Shown here piece by piece: positions 8,990 through 19,500 of a DNA stretch of 21,187 nucleotides. This stretch comes from Phaeoceros laevis (Eukaryota; Anthocerotophyta; Anthocerotopsida; Notothyladales). Position numbers and translations under genes: made by a program. Within the stretch, counting starts at the first letter, position 1. Each line of letters begins with the position of its first letter. Where the stretch lies: positions 31,135 through 52,321 of the forward strand of contig JBNGIQ010007854.1 of assembly GCA_049999765.1 (NCBI GenBank), in the 5' to 3' direction. The notes below the pieces were generated by a model. It made no database searches. It had not been told where the DNA came from and saw only the letters and a program-made list of their open reading frames with translations.

Positions 8990-9072
8990 TGCCCTAACAT
9001 GCATTTCGCCCTCAGTGTCCTGAAAGGCTGTTTTGTCAAGGTTTTTATAGATTTCAGACATCCATTGAACAA
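8990..9072. repeat. About 90-bp repeat block, copy 1
   Basis: Aligns to 13930-14025 in the same orientation; shared words include gccctaacatgcatttcgcc and the run ending in tttttatagatttcagacat. The second copy has small insertions. On the minus strand both copies contain a TATAAAAA word (near 9045-9053 here), and this copy sits just upstream of the peptide gene's promoter. Confidence 0.85.
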
Positions 9073-9117
9073 TGACTTGAGCGAGTCCGTGAGTGACAGC
9101 AGAACCCTTACCAGAAG

Positions 9118-9160
9118 CTGAGTTTCTTCCTCATCACTTGCAAGTGAGGAAGAAACTTAG
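9118..9160. repeat. Short perfect inverted repeat (hairpin)
   Basis: agtttcttcctca at 9121-9133 is the exact reverse complement of tgaggaagaaact at 9145-9157, with an 11-base loop. Flanking bases can extend the stem with a G-U pair. There is no T-run or ORF context to suggest a specific role. Confidence 0.8.
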
Positions 9161-9341
9161 TCTAGTTGTTACTGCATACATGTGCAGAAGGTTGTTGATT
9201 TGAGGCTCACCATGATAAATTTCCAGGGATGATAATGTTGATGACATTCCTGCCAGTGGATTCATAAGGGACTAGTGCGAGCTCCAGCCGGGATGATAAT
9301 TCAAACTTGAATTCTGTGTTACTGGAAGATTTGTCTACAGT

Positions 9342-9777
9342 TCTTAAGTGATCCACCAGTACTCGCGGATCACTTGAGACTTACAAATCTTCTAGAAATC
9401 TTCTACAGAGGGCTGGATGAACGTGTACATGTATGTGGCACTCCTCTAACTCAAGTCCTGACTGGAACCAAGGTTATGATTTGCAAAGTTCTGGTTTCAA
9501 CTAGCACAAGTTCCTTCCTCCAGTTTGGTTGCTTACAAGTTTGGCTGCCTTCCGTTTCCCACAGCTTCTCCAAATTACATGCCTGCAGGCCTAACTACCT
9601 AGGGCGGATGGTTGGAGGACTTCCCTTGACCAACTTGATTAGTTGCTGCCAAGGCACCAACTTCTGCTGCGTCAGCAATTGTGGATCCATCCGGAAGTTG
9701 AGCAAGCAACCAATGGATATGGAGTAAACCTATAGAACTTTCCAAGAACCCATTGCCATTGGTGGCAATATCATGCT
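9342..9777 (+). repeat. Dispersed repeat R, copy 2
   Basis: Second copy of the ~440-bp repeat at 3097-3547, same orientation. The left-end inverted repeat is better preserved here: 9342-9354 pairs with 9367-9379 with one mismatch in 13, around the loop accagtactcgc. No intact ORF of recognisable type. Confidence 0.85.
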
Positions 9778-10370
9778 TTTATTGGCTGCTGGACAACCCG
9801 TTTCGTCGCACATTCATGGCGGATTTAATTTGCAGGTTGGAGGCTAGCTAGTCCTGAAGAGTGTGGAGCTAGAAGCAAACTGGTGGCCTCCCCTGCTCTT
9901 CAGAGCTAATTGTGATCGCGAGTACCTAGTCTTACTTTTTGCAACTAGGTTGGGCTTCAAATGTAGGCTTGGCCATGGCACAATGTGCCCTTGCAGGCCC
10001 ACAATAGTGTTTGAAGGCAGAGCCCTGGGAGATGAGCACGCACTTGTCCCAAGCAACATTTTTGGTGCAGTACAGATTCGGAAGCTTGCATTGTCCTGCC
10101 ACGTCTTTTGCAGGAAAGCAGAACGGCATTGCTCCTCTTCTGGAAAGCAGGTTTCAAAGAGGGGTATGTCCGAGAGCCCCCCGGGGACCTACAGCTCCTT
10201 CCGTTGATTAAGCTCATTAAAACACTACGTGTTGTTGATCTAACTGACCAGTGAGGTTCCGGTTCTTTCTGAATTGCATATTCCCAACCCATTTAAGTTA
10301 CGTAGGCATGAGAATAGAACAGGCAGGTGCATACATTTGTTGTGGGGTAAGAAAGGGGTGAACTTTCATG
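9778..10370. other. Unassigned stretch with a coding-like fragment at about 10036-10251
   Basis: On the plus strand, frame 10036-10251 (stop TGA) reads through residues such as IVLPRLLQESRTALLLFWKA and LLPLIKLIKTLRVVDLTDQ. The amphipathic composition looks like the end of a real protein. It has no start codon in frame and I cannot name it. An overlapping frame from 9863 to 10207 (residues such as TIVFEGRALGDEHALVPSN) also looks coding-like and might belong to the same broken gene. Confidence 0.3.
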
Positions 10371-10680
10371 CGAGCAAATGAACGTCTGAAGGAGGAAGGG
10401 AACCATGTCCCACACACCAAGCTGGTGTTGGAGCCAGTGTCTGAAAGGGGAAGGAAGATAACTATGTGGGCATGCTGAGAAGCTAGCTTTGGCGTTTGGT
10501 CTCTTGAACACTCCCTTTGGCACACCTCTGTTGGTAACCAAAAACCCGCGGATGTGCAGGGACTGCCACTCTTCCGCCGAGAATATGTCAAGGGTTGAAA
10601 AGAGGGACATCGTTGTACGAGACGCTCACCGTGTGCATCGATCCGAGGCAGGATCCTGTAGATGTAAGGGTCGGCATAAA
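10371..10680 (+). pseudogene. Broken DYW-domain fragment related to PPR-A
   Basis: The translation aligns to the last ~100 residues of PPR-A: EEGNHVPHTKLVLEPVS, then after a frame change EKLALAFGLLNTP, MCRDCHSS, RDIVVRDAHRVH and CRCKGRH. Compared with PPR-A, two single-base deletions lie between about 10445 and 10466, just before the GHAE motif. The stop codon is lost, so the frame runs on into flanking DNA to 11037. There are no PPR motifs upstream; R2 and unassigned DNA lie there instead. It shares the non-canonical CKGR tail with PPR-A, so that tail existed before the duplication. Confidence 0.9.
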
Positions 10681-10755
10681 GAAAAAAAAATCTGCCCACT
10701 GAAACAGTTCCACCGCCTGCCTGCTTTTGGTTACTCAAGTGTGTCATCATGCTCT

Positions 10756-10960
10756 ACTGGAGGGTCAGTTCCAAGGCGGGTTTGGTACAGTGGCAGGCGG
10801 TGGTTACCAAGGGTAGCCCTTCAAAATGGCTTCGGGTGTGACTGTCCAAAACCTCCTCGAGGAATTCGTACTGTGACCATTAAGGGCAGAGGCAAAGTTG
10901 GAGGTAGGCTTGTTTCTGGAGCGTACAATGCTGCTGTGTGCTGTGGCGGCATGGGGCATA
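10756..10960 (+). repeat. Duplicated 3' flank of the DYW fragment
   Basis: Aligns with gaps to about 1466-1620 downstream of PPR-A (ggtggttaccaagggtagc versus agtggttactcagggtagc; agaggcaaagttggaggt versus ggaggcaaagttggaggt). This copy has about 50 extra bases near 10840-10880. It shows that the DYW fragment and PPR-A share ancestry beyond the coding end. Confidence 0.65.
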
Positions 10961-11510
10961 CAGATCAGGACAGGGGCCGCAGATGCCCAAGGAGAGCAGT
11001 GCTTGGAGTGGGGACCCGATGCTGTGGCACGGGCTGATGGTGTGTTGTAGTTAGCAGATGGGCCATATAGCAGCCTGGCAGGCTATGATCATGAGCTGCG
11101 GGCTAGTTTGGTTTGCAAGGGCCCAGCCCCGGGGACAGTGCCTTCCACCACATGTGGTCACGTGCACGGCCTCATTAGTATCCCGAAACCTATCGGCATT
11201 TGCGTTTTTCCAGCATACCGTAATACGTGTACATGTTTGCCTCGCTTGTGCAAGTGGTGGAGCTCTACAGCTGGGCAGGCAGCTGCATTCAGGGAATGTA
11301 ACAAGAGGATCACTTGAAGGTTGTACTGGGAATTTGTCTCCTGTGCACCTATGCTTCCGGAATATTGCTAAAACTATGCTTCAAATGACACAAATATATG
11401 AGAATGACTCCATGTGCACCTATGCTTCGGGAACATTGCTAAATCTATGCTTCCAAGATATTGTTGGGCACAAGTTATTGCTATCTTGAAGGGTTCTGCT
11501 TTGGCTTTAT
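10961..11510. other. Non-coding stretch with a spaced direct repeat
   Basis: No gene is supported. The words gtgcacctatgcttc and attgctaaa-ctatgcttc occur twice at a 71-bp interval (starts 11343 and 11414), giving two diverged copies of a ~43-bp unit. Confidence 0.6.
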
Positions 11511-11516
11511 ATCACA

Positions 11517-11639
11517 AAGTAATAATAGTTGTAGGAAGATTATGGGACCTAGTAATAGTAGTTGTAGGAAGATTACGGTGTTTAGCCAACTTTTGTGGAG
11601 TTGGCTAAACACCATAATCTTCCTACAACAACTATTACT
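11517..11639. repeat. Strong foldback element with a duplicated 5' arm
   Basis: The arm at 11551-11591 pairs with 11599-11639 over 41 nt with only two mismatches (one is G-U in RNA) around the 7-base loop tttgtgg. An extra partial 5' arm at 11517-11546 matches the outer 30 bases and could pair with the same 3' arm. AT-rich flanks and no ORF fit a small MITE-like foldback element or a young hairpin small-RNA precursor. Confidence 0.9.
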
Positions 11640-12360
11640 TCATCAAATTTCAAGATGATTGAGTTTTAAGAATATTTTATTTCCTTCTCATCACATACAT
11701 ACTAGTCAAAAAATATATGAATGCTCTTTGTATTAACTATGTATAACTTACACCTAAACATTCAAATTACATAGAGGTAGTACATGATGGATCCTACTAT
11801 GCAAATGAATGAACGAGATATTTCTTATGATGTTTTGCTAGATCCAATAGGAGCCTTGTTTGTGAGTCAAGAGCAAGTGTGGCATGTGGACGATTCTCCT
11901 CGCACCTATCAATAGGCATACATGTGCATAACGGATCACACAAGGTTCGTACTCGGGACCTTCTGAGAGCTTCCGTTGAAGTCTCGAGAGCATATCCAAC
12001 TCTTCNNNNNNNNNNTGGATGGCGGATTCGTACATTATACAAGTGTCGTCCACACAATGGTCGGAAGACTAGGGTTGGTCCGAACCTACAAGCTAGCGAG
12101 GCCATAAATACGCGGGTCTTCTTCGTGAGATACAACCTAGGGCACTTCACTCTTCCTCATCTCCTTGCTCCCCTTGCGCCGTCACTCTCCAAAGTCTCCC
12201 TCACCTCCTTGCTTATTTTGCTTCTTCATCACACTTCTAGCTCTCTCCACCTTAAAGTTGCCCAAGTAGTGCGAACTTCTGCATCAATTGTTGCACGCGC
12301 ATTTCATGGTTTGCTTTGCTTCTTTACAAGTTTACTCGTGATGATGTTTAATCGTTAGTT
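11640..12360. other. AT-rich to mixed non-coding DNA around the assembly gap
   Basis: No gene is supported on either strand. A TATA-like word (ccataaatac) lies near 12100-12110, followed by a pyrimidine-rich leader-like stretch (12130-12260). This could be the promoter of an unseen gene or part of a transposable element. Confidence 0.4.
12006..12015. other. Assembly gap (10 N)
   Basis: Ten unspecified bases. The true length of missing sequence is unknown, so frames across it should not be trusted. Confidence 1.
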
Positions 12361-13080
12361 TGGTTGCAAGAACTTGAGTGGCTGGTGGCCGGTTCCCTCC
12401 ACCACACAATAACAGCATGGTCGGCCGCGGCAATGCTGGCGCTACCACGACGGTCCCCTCCACCAGCAACAACAAACAGTCGGAGGCCGCCTTCAAGCCC
12501 TGCTGCTTCCAAGCACAGACCCTTCACCTCCTCCTCCAGCTCGTCGTAAATGAAGAACGTCCAAATTTTGCGAGCGCGACGAGCCGGTGGCGGAGGTGAA
12601 GAGTCTGTGCTTCGACCAGGCAGGGGCCGGGGCGAGTGGACCTGGCGCGTGACCAAGGTGGTGAAGAAGAGTGTGGAGGAGCGGGAGGTCACGTGTTCGG
12701 TGGGCTATTTCCGGCGGCTGGGGAGGATGGCCGTAGTGGAGATCTATCGTTTTGGGTCTGGTGGAGGAAGGGCATCACGTGACAGCGTACAGCCGCGGGC
12801 GAGGGGGGATTAATTGTGCGGATCTCGTTGAAGCAGCTGCAACGAGAGGAGGAGGAGGTGATGTGCCGGTGGGTGCCGGTGCCTGGGTCGTGGAGTACCA
12901 CGGGAGCTCCAGGGACGTGAGAGGGAGGCCAGCTGGCGCACGTGCTGGAGTGCTACGTCCGAGGAATCCGAGGGAGGAGGAGTGTGCAGAGCAAGTAAGG
13001 GGTGGGGGTGCACGTGCTGCACACTCGTCACTAACTTGCCCAGCACACTCCTGCTCCTTTACCAACTCAGCGGATATAGA
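12361..13080. other. GC-rich, coding-like but unassigned stretch
   Basis: Several overlapping open frames occur on both strands, as expected of GC-rich DNA. On the plus strand LVEEGHHVTAYSRG (about 12755-12796) resembles the start of a nucleotide-binding or epimerase-like fold, but the surrounding frame does not continue the match. It is best read as a degenerate gene relic or GC-rich filler. Confidence 0.3.
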
Positions 13081-14520
13081 CTACTCGGATGCTTAACATC
13101 AGTTGGCTTGCAATTGCTTGCTATGCTAGGCTAGGGGGTAAGCTCAAAGTGGAATGTTCACCGCTGGGCGTAGCTCTTGATCTCCAGATGCTACCACCAT
13201 CTGATCACGTGATGACAGCTGAAATGCTCACTTTTGTATGTAAGATTCTGTATTTCAGCAGTGAATTGTATGTAAGCTTGCTGGTCTTTGCAAAGATCTA
13301 TAGATCATTTCGTGTTTGCACGAATTCATTGTGAATGCGTTCTCCTTTAGCTAAAGCGCCAGCTCTTCCATCGGTCTGCAGTACTTCTTCTGAAGCTAGC
13401 TAGCTCTACAAGGTTCTTCTTCTTCTTCGAATCCTTCTCGGTCAGGTCCTTGGCCGGCGAGGCCGTCCTTGGAAGCGCTGCCAGCCACTGCATTGTGGTG
13501 GTGGATGTCGAAACTGTCAGCCCTGACGACGTACGCTACCTCCGTTTTCACAACAGCACACATGGCAGGAACTCGTACTGATGAGCACACATGTTTGATG
13601 CTGGCCGAGAAACCTCTAGAAGGCTAGCTAGGTTACGACTTCAGTTCAAACTACGGGCCTATGCCTGCGGGAGGGTTATCGATGCTAAGTAGCGCTGGAA
13701 TGTGGAGTGAGCTGGCCAAGGATCATCACATGGCACGGTAGAGAAGAATTCATCTCGACTGGAATATTTTAGCGTTGCAATCTCACCGGCGGGCGCAGAG
13801 ATTGGGATGGAGACCAGAAACCACTCTGGAATAAGGAGCTGGATTTGAGGCATTTTTTGTACCAGGTTACATTCCAGGGCAGGGCCGGCAGCTGCAGCTT
13901 GATGCTTTTGCCTTGGCTGTGTCACGCGGTGCCCTAACATGCATTTCGCCCTCAGAGTCAGACTCTTGAAAAGGCTGTTCACGTTTTGTCAAGGTTTTTA
14001 TAGATTTCAGACATCCATTGAACAAATGTAAGCGTCCAGATCTGCAATGTTGCTTGGAGCAAATCTTCATCGGAACGCAGCGTGCGCAGCTGCTGCAGGA
14101 AGGCGTCGAAAAAGAGATGTTAAGCACACGCACAAGCACAAACTGGCAGATCTACAGCCGTTTCAGCCTCGGATAAGCAGCCTATGGGTGAGACTCGCGG
14201 AGGGGTGCAGCCAAAACAGAAACCGTGGAATAAGATGAAACTAGCATTATTGTTACTTCCTCTTCCGGATCCATCTCCACAGAGAAGAATGCATATGCTC
14301 AAAGTTGGTTGCCGATGAAGGAATCCCTCATAAACATGTAGACCTGTCAAGATAATTGGTCTTTATTGGTGACGAAGCAGGAATCAGCAAAGCCCTAGCT
14401 AGCTACCTAAGCTTGGCTGATGCCCTAGGATGACGAGAAACCATCCATGGAAAGCTAGCTAGCTAGGTACCCAGCTTTCATGACTGAGTGCAACAAAACC
14501 GGTACAGAAGCCGACTTCTC
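13081..14520. other. Intergenic region without an assigned gene
   Basis: A plus-strand frame open from 13351 to 13579 (ending VVVDVETVSPDDVRYLRF then HNSTHGRNSY and TGA) has coding-like codon use but no ATG. A 64-codon minus-strand ORF (13396-13590) overlaps it. A minus-strand frame at 13659-13982 lies just below the second TATA-bearing repeat block. None matches a family I know. AGCTAGCT runs occur near 14455-14466. Confidence 0.4.
13930..14025. repeat. About 90-bp repeat block, copy 2
   Basis: Second copy of 8990-9072, with small insertions after ccctcag and after ggctgtt. On the minus strand it keeps the TATAAAAA word (about 14000-14011). No clear gene follows it. Confidence 0.85.
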
Positions 14521-15070
14521 TCAGCAGGAGAAGTTCGCTGAGATGATGAAGAGGTCGGCCATGGCGTCCTGAGCGTATCCGAAGAAGATGGAGTCGATGA
14601 TGTACTGGTAGTTGTTGACGACACACAGCTGGCCGTGTGTGCCGGGAATAACGGCGAAGTCCTCCGGCGCTGGAACCTTGGAGGTGGGAGCGTAGCCGTT
14701 GCAACTCACCAACACGTTCTTGGGGTGGCAATTGCGGTTGAAGCAGCCGTTATTGACGGCCACCAGGAACGAGCCGTCCTCCTGATCCTGCTGTCGGAGG
14801 CTCATGTCCTTAACGGTGCAAGCTCGCTCAATCCGGCCAGCTCCTGCAGCCACAGCAGAAAACGATTTCTCAGTACACCACAGCAAAATAGCCAGAACCC
14901 TAGATAGATCCGATTTGCAACAAGCTTAGTTTCTGCAAACGCAATTGGTTGCTGGATCGAGGGGAAAGCTAGCTATAGGGGTCACCTTCAGCGCTAGCGC
15001 TGCCTGCAAGCAGCAGCGATACCGCCAGGAGCGAGAGCACCAGGCACAAAACCTTCTTCATGGCCGCCAT
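14521..15070 (-). CDS. TPD1-like secreted six-cysteine protein
   Basis: Two minus-strand exons, 15070-14986 and 14843-14521, with a 142-bp GTGACC..GCAG phase 1 intron, give 135 aa. Residues 1-28 are a clear signal peptide (MAAMKKVLCLVLSLLAVSLL, then LAGSASAE). The mature part has the TPD1 layout: an N-terminal Cys (37), a GCFNRNCH-type pair (62, 67), SCNGY (76), LCVVNN (102), the FFGYAQ segment that matches SFxYA of the family, and a C-terminal Cys (135). TPD1 proteins are extracellular ligands of the receptor kinase EMS1/EXS and set tapetal cell fate in flowering-plant anthers. In a spore plant a role in sporangium development is an inference. ATG 15070 is chosen over ATG 15061 because it is first and in frame. 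A TATA-like TACATAAA lies at about 15308-15315, and a possible 5' UTR intron ends at gttgcag just before the ATG. Confidence 0.85.
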
Positions 15071-15330
15071 GGCAGCTGATTCTCCGACCTGCAACAACCG
15101 GATTCATCAAAGGAGGGTTAGCGAAGGAAGAGGAATGCATGCAAGAGCGAGACAGGTAGCATCATCAACGCTGGAGGCGCGCGGACCTGAAAGAGCAGCA
15201 GTTGAGCGGCGGCGGAGAGCCCTAGCTTGAAATTGCGAGGCGCTGGATCAGCTGGCGAGCGGAGGAGAGCGAAGTGAGGAATGCCTGGCCAGGAGATGAG
15301 CCCCTGTTTATGTAGGCCGCCTGAGGATCA
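15071..15330 (-). promoter_or_regulatory. Leader and promoter of the TPD1-like gene
   Basis: Minus-strand sequence between a weak TATA-like word (TACATAAA, about 15308-15315) and the ATG. A ttgttgcag acceptor-like site nine or so bases into the leader suggests a 5' UTR intron. This is inferred from motifs only. Confidence 0.4.
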
Positions 15331-16062
15331 GGGCTTAGCTGGTGCTGCGTAGGATGAAGATAGCTCTGGATGTTTCCACTGCACGTGCGATGTGGCAGCG
15401 GGCGGGCGGCTATTCCTGTCACTCAAGACCGTACGGCTGCTAGCTTTTTGCAAGTGCTCTAGATAGCTTGCGATTGGCACGCCAAGCTTCAGCTGGGATC
15501 GACCGGTACCGAGCGATGAGTCTCGAGCTCGGCGGGGGAACCTTCTTATTAGTTAACTCGCATTCAGACTGTCCTGTCCAAGTCGATGCCAGGAATTCAT
15601 ACACGAACATTTCAGACCTATGGCGATCCATGACATTCACAACAGCATGCATGCGCAGCTGGTTCGCTGCTGTCCTGATCAGCCGGCCTGCAACAGTTGA
15701 CACCATGGCCAGTTGTAGGAATTCATTGGTTAGAAGAATTCTAATTTTGTTGTGCAATCGTAGAGATCGACAACAAACTCGCCGAATTAGAGACCTGTAC
15801 TGGGTCAGTCATAACATGCTGGGTGGACCCCGGCGTGGAAAGAACCTTTGCTGCAGGAGGGAGCACTCAGGAACTCGTGCTAGACTCATCAGTCTCGTCA
15901 GCTCTAGGACAGCGTACGATTTAGCCGCATCGATCTACTGGGCTCAGAGCTTGTCATGGAACTCGCGGTATGGTCTCGTTGAGCACCGTCATACTGGTAT
16001 TCTTCGAGTTTCCAAACTGCGCTCAATGTACAAATTTGTCTCTTCTTCATCTATGTGCAGAT
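15331..16062. other. Intergenic, no gene seen
   Basis: The longest frame (15468-16097, plus) shows no family resemblance, runs into the tRNA and has arbitrary composition. The overlapping minus-strand ORF (15440-15757) is also unsupported. Confidence 0.5.
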
Positions 16063-16143
16063 GTGATCGTGCCGGAGTGGTTATCGGGCATGACTAGAAA
16101 TCATGTGGGTTCGCCCGCGCAGGTTCGAATCCTGCCGATCACG
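16063..16143 (+). tRNA. tRNA-Ser (anticodon AGA)
   Basis: Complete class II cloverleaf of 81 nt. The acceptor GTGATCG (16063-16069) pairs with CGATCAC (16136-16142), and the discriminator is G. The D arm is CCG..CGG, the anticodon stem CATGA/TCATG with loop CTAGAAA (anticodon AGA), the long variable arm GGG-TTCG-CCC, and the T arm GCAGG-TTCGAAT-CCTGC. The internal B box GGTTCGAATCC (16122-16132) fits the Pol III consensus. No intron. The AGA anticodon would be modified to read UCU/UCC/UCA serine codons. Confidence 0.96.
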
Positions 16144-16166
16144 ATACTCGATAGCCAGTACACTGC

Positions 16167-16170
16167 TTTT
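16167..16170 (+). terminator. Pol III terminator T-run for tRNA-Ser
   Basis: TTTT lies 24 bases after the tRNA end and is the first run of four T after it. Confidence 0.6.
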
Positions 16171-16597
16171 GTCTCTATTGCAGCCCTAGGGTTGAACATC
16201 CCCTAACCACACATCTAGACGCTTAAGGTGTTGGGCACTGCCTTCAACCGGGAAAGGGAGATGCAATGTTCACATAGAAAGCGAGACTCGTTTTTGGAAG
16301 CTAATATAAGCTTAGATGAGGAGGCTATGGCTTCTGGAGCTGATGACACCTACAACCTGTACATGTAACTTGATATATATTTCTTGGTGCAAGACTTGCG
16401 AGTTAGGCGGAAGGCTTTTATTGACAAGCAGACGCGAGACCGGGGCATTGCCAGAGAACCTGAGAAAACAGTTGCTGATGTTGGTCCCTCTACTTTTCAT
16501 CAGGAAGATGTTTCTGGACCTGGTGAGCCCAGCCTGGTCAGCCCCTGAGGGCTGGGCAGGTGGCCAGTGCCGGGATACAGGCCAGTGACACACAGCA

Positions 16598-19500
16598 ATG
16601 GCTAGGTACCTGCTGCGATGCCTTGGGCCGACGCAGAGACTCCGCACAAGTGTCGTGTGCAGGTCTGCGAGCTCTAACTGCTCCGTTCCAACAACAGGAG
16701 ATGTCGAGAGACTGTGCTCTGAAGGAAGATTGAAGGAAGCAGTGGACGTTTTAGAAGACTTCGAAAAACGTGGAATTAGGCTTCAAAGTGAGATTATAGC
16801 TCAGCTTCTGCAGGAGTGTGTCCAGAATCGAAGTCTATGGATTGGCAGGCGTTTACATGTCTATGTGATGAACAATCGACTGGAGTCTAGTCCTTTTCTG
16901 GTTGGCCATCTCATCAGGATGTACGCTAGTTGTGGAAGGATGGTGGATGCACGGCAGGTCTTTGACAAAATGCCCAAGAAGAAAGTGTTTGCATGGACTG
17001 CACTTATGAAGGGATATGTCAGCCATGGACAATCCCTGGAGGCTTTGGAGCTCTTGAAGCAGATGCAAAGTGTTGGTGTGAGGCCAGATAAATTTGTGTT
17101 TGTTGTTGCAGTGAATGCGTGTGCAAGGTTGGCTGACTTGGACCAAGGCAAAAGAGTTCATGAGCAAATCACAAGCAGTGGATGTGCAACAGATGTCTTT
17201 GTGGAGAATGCACTTATTGACATGTACGCTAAGTGCAGCAGCATGGATGATGCTCGCCAGGTTTTTGACACGATGCAGAAACGAGATGTGGTGTCCTGGA
17301 ATGCAATGATTTCAGGCTATGGTCGGACTGGACGAGGAGAGGAGGGCGTCAAAATGTTTGAGCAGATGCAGCTAGAAGGGGTAAGGCCAAATGCAGTTAC
17401 ATTCTCTTGTGTCCTGCACGGGTGTGCCACCAGAAAGTTGCTGCAGAGAGGGAGACAAATCCATACTAGACTAGCATCAAGCGCCATGGCCTCAGATGTT
17501 TTGGTTGGAACTGCTCTTGTTGACATGTATGTCAAATGTGGAATGCTCGAGGATGCCTTTGGGGTATTTTGCACCATGCCAACACGAGATGTTCCCACCT
17601 GGAATGCATTGCTGAGAGGTTGCTTGGAGCATGGCCAGGGGGCAGAAGCCGTCAAACTTTTTCATCAGATGCTTCTTTATCCACGTCTGCAACCAGATCC
17701 ATCGACTTTTGTTTCTGTCATTAGAGCCTGTGCCAACATATCTGCCTTGGATGAGGGCAAAAAATGCCATGCATTGGTTGCTAGTCAGGGAATGGATACT
17801 GATGTCAATGTTGGAATAGCACTCATGGATCTGTATGCGAGATTCAACAGAATTGAGGAAGCTGAGGAAGTGTTTCATCAGTTGCCTAAGCAAACTGTGG
17901 AATCATGGAATGGGATACTGAAAGTCTACACAAACAGCGGGTACAATGACTGGGCCCTTGAACTCTTCCAGCAGATGCAAGGGGCAGGTGTGGAACCAGA
18001 CGAGACATCCTTTGTCTCAGCGGTTAATGCCTGTGGCAACCTAGCAGCCTTGGAAACTGGTAAGGCCCTACATAATCAGATCGAGCGTTCCGAGTACGGG
18101 TCCCATGTGTTTGTGGGGACAGCACTAGTAGACATGTATTCAAAATGTGGCAGGATCGAACCTGCACGCCAGATTTTTAACAATTTGCCCAAGCAAGATG
18201 TGGTTTTATGGAACGTCATGCTTAAGGGATATGTTCAGCAGGGACTTGGACAGGACGCCTTGCAGCTTTTCAAAGGAATGCAGCAGGAAGAAATTGAGCC
18301 AGATACATTCACTTATGTTGCCATTCTGAATGCCTGTGCCGCTGTCGGTGACCTGGATGAAGGCAGAAGAGTTCATAGACTTACGGTAGAGAAAGGCTAT
18401 TCGGCAGACATTTTTCTGGGAAATGCGCTAATTGACATGTACTGTGAATGTGGGAGCAGCAAGGATGCAGGTTCAGTCTTTGACAAGATGCCTTCAAAGG
18501 ATTTAGTCTCTTGGAATACATTGATCAAAGGTCTCACTCAGTTAGGGGAGAGTGTCGAAGCCCTCGAGTTGTTTCACAAGATGCAGCAGCAAGGTTTGCA
18601 ACCAGATGCAGTTACCTTCATCGCTGTTCTAAAGGCATGTACAAGAATCAGAGCGCTCGAAGAAGGCAGGCAAATTCATAGCCAGCTAAGAGAAAGTGGC
18701 CGTGACACAGACACCTCTGTGGCTAACTGCCTTCTGGACTTGTATGTTAACTGTGCAGAATTGCCAGCTGCTCACCAAGTTTTTGACCGTCTGGTTGACA
18801 AGGACGAAGTTTCTTGGTCAACATTAATTGTAGGATACTCTCATAATGGCTTGTCAACAGAGTCCCTCCAACTCTTCAAGCGGATGCAGGAGGAAGGTCT
18901 GAAGCCCAGCTCAGTTTCCCTCGTCAGTGCTTTGAACGCTTGTGCCAGTAGAGTGCTGCTGGATGAGGGTAAGCAAACTTCATGCTCTCATCACCAAGTA
19001 TGGTTTTCAGTCTAATGTCTATGTTGGCAATGCTCTTCTTGACATGTATGCTAAGTGTGGGAAACCGGAGCTGGCATTGCAGGTGTTTGACATGATGTCA
19101 GAGCGGGATGTGGTGTCATGGAACACAATGATAGCGGGATATGGCCAAAATGAACTTGGCAGGGATGTTTTTCGGCTTTTTGAGAAAATGCAGCGGCAAA
19201 ATATCAAACTCAATCAGATAACCTTCGTCTCCGTGCTTTCTACATGTGGCTTAACAGTCGAAGGGCTGCAAATACTTTGACTCCATGACCAGAGATTTTG
19301 GAATCATTCCGACAGAAGAGCATTATGCTTGTTTGGTGAACCTCCTTGGTCGAGCAGGACGTCTGGATGAGGCTGAAGAAGTTGTCAAACGGGTCAAAGT
19401 TCCTCCTAGTCCGGCTATTTGGGGTGCCTTGTTCGGTGCTGCTAGAATTCATGGTGACATCAAGCTCGCACAACGTGCTGCAGGACATGTCATTGAGTTA

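Noticed and set aside
11930-11965. B-box-like ggttcgtactc, possible SINE
   Set aside because: The match to GGTTCGANNCC is imperfect, there is no A box at the right spacing, and the assembly gap is close by.
12755-12796. Possible epimerase/CSP41-like motif LVEEGHHVTAYSRG
   Set aside because: Only a dozen residues match and neither side continues the fold, so it is not enough to call a gene.
13396-13590. 64-codon minus-strand ORF with an acidic tail
   Set aside because: It overlaps an equally open plus-strand frame, matches nothing recognised, and has no promoter or splice support.
15468-16097. 209-codon ORF on the plus strand
   Set aside because: It overlaps the tRNA, has no family resemblance and has arbitrary composition; treated as chance.
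18969-18998. Intron at the GTAAGC word in PPR-B instead of a frameshift
   Set aside because: The next suitable AG is about 30 bp away and the skipped bases encode the conserved KLHALITK segment, so a one-base insertion fits better.
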